A stretch of DNA of 42,132 nucleotides from Actinomadura violacea (GTDB lineage Bacteria > Actinomycetota > Actinomycetes > Streptosporangiales > Streptosporangiaceae): positions 1-42,132 of the forward strand of contig NZ_JAGEPF010000058.1 in NCBI RefSeq assembly GCF_017573465.1, in the 5' to 3' direction. A model generated the notes under the pieces. The model ran no database searches and had not been told where the DNA came from. It worked only from the letters and a program-made list of their open reading frames with translations. Below are positions 39,517-42,132 of the stretch, one piece after another. Both the position numbers and the translations under genes were made by a program. How positions within the stretch are numbered: the first letter of the stretch is position 1; each line of letters begins with the position of its first letter.

Positions 39517-40281
39517 TCAGAAATGCGCCAACGTCGCCAGTACCTCCCGCGCGACGCCCTCCGCCGCGCCGAGGCACGCCCCCTCCCGGGCGGCCGCGCG
39601 GCCCTTCGCCGCCTGCTCGCTGTAGCTCACCGTCACCAGCACGTTCCGGTACCGCGTCGTCACCTCGCCGACCACCGTCGGCTGCCCGTCGTCGGACTTG
39701 AACCAGCGGAACGCCTCGTCGCCGATCCCCCGCTGCGGCCGCAGGCTGATCGTCCGCACGAGCGGCGCGTCGTGCGCCTGCGCCCACGACGCCCGGTAGT
39801 CGGTCTCCGCGTCCCGCACCGGCGTCGGCGACTTCGCGGGCGCGTGCAGGTTCACCTCGACCCGCAGCCACCGGAACCGCGGCTCCTGCGCCGTGTACGT
39901 GCACGTCGTGAACGTCGAGTTGGAGCTCTCGTCCTCGCGGGCCTTCGGGATCGTCCGGCGGACGGTCTTGTCCGGCACCATCGCGCACGGCTTCGGCAGC
40001 GACCCCACCGTCTGCTCCTGCATCGGCGACTCCGACGGCCTCGACGGCTCCGCCGACCGCCCCGGCGACGGGGAACCGGACCGCGGCGCCGCCGCGTCCC
40101 TCCCGTGCTCGGGCATCAGCAGGAACACCGCCACCGCGGCACCGCCGAACGCCACCAGCGCGACCAGCAGCACCAGCAGCCGCGGCCGGCGCGACGGCGA
40201 CGGCGGCTCCGGCGCCGAGTACACCCGGTGGAACGGCTCGCGCTGCAGCCCCACGCCCCGCTCCTCACTCCCCCGCGCCAT
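39517..40281 (-). CDS. Membrane-anchored secreted protein, DUF3558-like
   Basis: A 254-residue protein. A cytoplasmic N-terminus (1-33, Pro/Arg-rich) precedes one transmembrane helix (about 34-55; LLVLLVALVAFGGAAVAVFLLM), a Ser/Pro-rich linker (65-88), and an external domain of about 165 residues with paired cysteines (PCAMVP and TTCTYT) and the final GACLGAAEGVAREVLATL. The external part resembles the DUF3558 lipoprotein domain, but the anchor is a helix, not a lipobox. ATG 40281 is the first start after the divergent ligase; a long frame beyond it is an antisense shadow. Function unknown. Confidence 0.65.
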   Translation of the reverse strand: MARGSEERGVGLQREPFHRVYSAPEPPSPSRRPRLLVLLVALVAFGGAAVAVFLLMPEHGRDAAAPRSGSPSPGRSAEPSRPSESPMQEQTVGSLPKPCAMVPDKTVRRTIPKAREDESSNSTFTTCTYTAQEPRFRWLRVEVNLHAPAKSPTPVRDAETDYRASWAQAHDAPLVRTISLRPQRGIGDEAFRWFKSDDGQPTVVGEVTTRYRNVLVTVSYSEQAAKGRAAAREGACLGAAEGVAREVLATLAHF

Positions 40282-40362
40282 CGGCCCGCCACTGGTCAAC
40301 GTAGTCAGGACCGCCGCCGGTGACCAGGGGTCCCGCCGGGATCGAATGTCAGACCCCGTGGT

Positions 40363-40368
40363 CACAAT
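40363..40368 (+). promoter_or_regulatory. -10 element CACAAT of leaderless ligase gene
   Basis: CACAAT ends 6 nt before GTG 40375, and no Shine-Dalgarno is present. This fixes the GTG start. Confidence 0.45.
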
Positions 40369-40374
40369 GGACGG

Positions 40375-41898
40375 GTGCTGATAGCGGAGATCGCGCGGAC
40401 GTCGGGAGAGGTGGCCGGCACCTCCGGCCGCAAGGCCAAGGTCACGGCCCTCGCCGGGTGCCTGCGCGCCGCCGGGCCCGGCGAGGCCGCGATCGTCGTC
40501 GCCTACCTGTCCGGGGAGCTGCCGCAGCGGCAGATCGGCGTCGGCTACGCGTCGCTGCGCGCCGTCCCGCCGCCCGCCGCCGAGCCGTCGCTGACCGTCC
40601 CCGAGGTCGACGCCGCGTTCACCGAGATCGGCGCGGTGTCCGGCACCGGCTCGGTCGCCCGGCGCCGCGAGCTCGTCACCGCGCTGCTCGGCCGCGCCAC
40701 CCGCGCCGAGCAGGACTTCCTCATCCGGCTGCTGGCCGGCGAGCTGCGCCAGGGCGCCCTCGACGGCGTGATGGCCGAGGCGATCGCCGCCGCCGCCGGC
40801 GTGCCGTCCGCCGAGGTCCGCCGCGCCGCCATGCTCCGCGGCGCCCTCGGCCCCGTCGCCACCGCCGCGCTCGCCGACGGCGTCGACGGGCTGCGCGGGT
40901 TCACCCTGGAGGTCGGGCGCCCCGTCAAGCCGATGCTCGCCGCGTCCGCCCCGTCGGTCGAGGAGGCGTTCGCCAAGCTGAAGGCCGAGGCCGCCGTCGA
41001 ATGGAAGCTCGACGGCATCCGCGCCCAGATCCACGTCCGCGACGGCGGCGTCCGCGTGTTCACCCGCACCCTCGACGACATCACCGCCCGGCTCCCCGAG
41101 GTCGTCGCCGCCGTGCGCGAACTGCCCGTCCGCGACGCCGTGTTCGACGGCGAGGTCATCGCGCTGCGCCCCGACGGCGCCCCCCACCCGTTCCAGGTCA
41201 CCGCCGCCCGCACCGCGACCCGCACCGCCAGGACCGCCGAACCCGTCCCGCTCACCGTGTTCCTCTTCGACGTCGTCCACCTCGACGGCGACGACCTCCT
41301 CGACGCGCCCGGCGCCGAACGCAACGCCGCGCTCGTCCGCGCCGTCCCCGAGCCCCTGCGGATCCCGCGGATCGTCACCGCCGACCCGTCCGCCGCCAAG
41401 GACTTCTTCGACGACGCCGTCGCCCGCGGCCACGAGGGCGTCCTCGTCAAGTCCCTCGACACCCCCTACACCGCCGGCCGCCGCGGCGCCGGCTGGATCA
41501 AAGTCAAGCCCCGCCACACCCTCGACCTCGTCGTCCTCGCCGTCGAATGGGGCCACGGCCGCCGCCAGGGCCTGCTGTCCAACCTGCACCTCGGCGCCCG
41601 CGACCCCGAGACCGGCGGCTTCGTCATGCTCGGCAAGACCTTCAAGGGCCTCACCGACGAGCTCCTCGCCTGGCAGACCGAGAAGCTCCGCGAGCTCGCC
41701 GTCCGCGAGGACGACTGGACCGTCCACGTCCGGCCCGAGCTCGTCGTCGAGATCGCCTTCGACGGCGTCCAGCAGAGCCCCCGCTACCCCGGCGGCATCG
41801 CCCTCCGCTTCGCCCGCGTCCTCCGCTACCGCCCCGACAAAACCGCCGCCGAAGCAGACACCATAGAAACCGTCCGCGCAGTGGCGCCCGTGCTCTAG
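40375..41898 (+). CDS. ligB: ATP-dependent DNA ligase
   Basis: A 507-residue ligase that joins nicked DNA. The N-terminal DNA-binding domain (1-180) is followed by the nucleotidyltransferase domain, with the adenylated Lys211 in EWKLDGIRAQ (motif I), motif III VFDGEVIAL, motif IV EGVLVKSL and motif V WIKVKPRH, and then an OB domain (LLSNLHLGARD...FVMLGKTFKGLTDELL). All catalytic motifs are intact. Size and layout match actinobacterial LigB. This is separate from the essential NAD-dependent LigA. Codons become strongly C-ended after about residue 180, as in many actinomycete genes. The terminal TAG shares CTAG with the stop of the gene on the other strand. Confidence 0.95.
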   Translation: MLIAEIARTSGEVAGTSGRKAKVTALAGCLRAAGPGEAAIVVAYLSGELPQRQIGVGYASLRAVPPPAAEPSLTVPEVDAAFTEIGAVSGTGSVARRRELVTALLGRATRAEQDFLIRLLAGELRQGALDGVMAEAIAAAAGVPSAEVRRAAMLRGALGPVATAALADGVDGLRGFTLEVGRPVKPMLAASAPSVEEAFAKLKAEAAVEWKLDGIRAQIHVRDGGVRVFTRTLDDITARLPEVVAAVRELPVRDAVFDGEVIALRPDGAPHPFQVTAARTATRTARTAEPVPLTVFLFDVVHLDGDDLLDAPGAERNAALVRAVPEPLRIPRIVTADPSAAKDFFDDAVARGHEGVLVKSLDTPYTAGRRGAGWIKVKPRHTLDLVVLAVEWGHGRRQGLLSNLHLGARDPETGGFVMLGKTFKGLTDELLAWQTEKLRELAVREDDWTVHVRPELVVEIAFDGVQQSPRYPGGIALRFARVLRYRPDKTAAEADTIETVRAVAPVL

Positions 41899-42131
41899 CG
41901 GCGGGTGGGGAGTTTGCGGCGGGGGTCGGGCGGCGGGGGCGGGGGGTCGTCGGTGCCGAGGCGGCGGGACAGGCGGCGGGCGGCGGCGCTCGTGCGGAGG
42001 CGGGAGACGGTGCGGGCGCGCGCGAAGGCGCGGCGCTGGAGGCGGTCGGCGATCACGCTCCGGGCGCCGCGGTCGGCGGCCCGGCGGCCCTCCCGGCGCC
42101 GGTCGCGGGCCGCGGCGCGGCGGCCGTCCCG
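41895..42131 (-). CDS. C-terminal end of an arginine-rich protein (partial)
   Basis: An open minus-strand frame of 78 sense codons runs in from the window edge to TAG at 41895-41897, with Arg/Ala-rich helical content (VIADRLQRRAFARARTVSRL) and a Pro-rich end (DDPPPPPPDPRRKLPTRR). Its stop overlaps the ligase stop in a CTAG palindrome. No other credible gene covers the segment. Family not recognisable from this tail; real start lies outside the window. Confidence 0.45.
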   Translation of the reverse strand, partial: RDGRRAAARDRRREGRRAADRGARSVIADRLQRRAFARARTVSRLRTSAAARRLSRRLGTDDPPPPPPDPRRKLPTRR

Positions 42132-42132
42132 G

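Overview
The window is a GC-rich chromosomal segment with actinobacterial features: a complete YrbE/Mce lipid-import operon, a DtxR/IdeR-type iron box, an F420-type nitroreductase-fold protein, a WS/DGAT acyltransferase, many TetR/MarR regulators, GTG starts, and many genes whose -10 hexamer lies 6-8 nt before the start codon (leaderless transcription). The gene content suggests a filamentous actinomycete such as Actinomadura or a relative. That placement is inference from gene content only; no rRNA or other taxonomic marker is present.

Layout. 1-4.3 kb: a TetR regulator, a dimethylargininase-like amidinohydrolase, and a convergent four-gene operon encoding a WXG-type secreted candidate with small partner proteins and a two-helix membrane protein. 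4.4-13.6 kb: mostly housekeeping or lipid genes (MFS exporter, Nudix-like protein, WS/DGAT, uracil-DNA glycosylase, PlsC-type acyltransferase, AAA ATPase, PLP-dependent sulfur-amino-acid lyase), separated by strong hairpins. 14.0-16.8 kb: a DUF2470-type gene behind tandem iron boxes whose divergent partner gene has been destroyed next to a 5'-truncated TnpB-related gene, then a MarR gene. 16.9-26.3 kb: a minus-strand operon yrbEA-yrbEB-mceA-B-C-D-E-F-mas with genes overlapping by 1-4 bp, closed by a 17-bp hairpin and divergent from a second MarR gene. 26.6-32.7 kb: a membrane-anchored SLT-type muramidase candidate, TetR regulators, a Pro-Thr-repeat surface protein, an unknown protein and a uronate-dehydrogenase-like SDR. 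32.7-39.2 kb: a redox island with an F420-type protein, a Baeyer-Villiger-type monooxygenase with a divergent TetR, and a second TetR divergent from an operon of diiron ferritin-like protein, SDR and AurF-type diiron oxygenase. 39.5-42.1 kb: an anchored secreted protein, an ATP-dependent DNA ligase and the end of an arginine-rich protein.

How the parts fit. The Mce operon probably builds one envelope-spanning lipid importer under a divergent MarR. The redox island looks like an inducible lipid, ketone or xenobiotic oxidation module built from flavin, F420, NAD(P) and two kinds of diiron enzyme, each branch with its own TetR and visible operator. The points most worth following are the orphaned iron-box promoter beside the TnpB remnant, the two-diiron-enzyme operon with tandem operators, the WXG effector operon, and a shared AAGTTACT core at three promoters.
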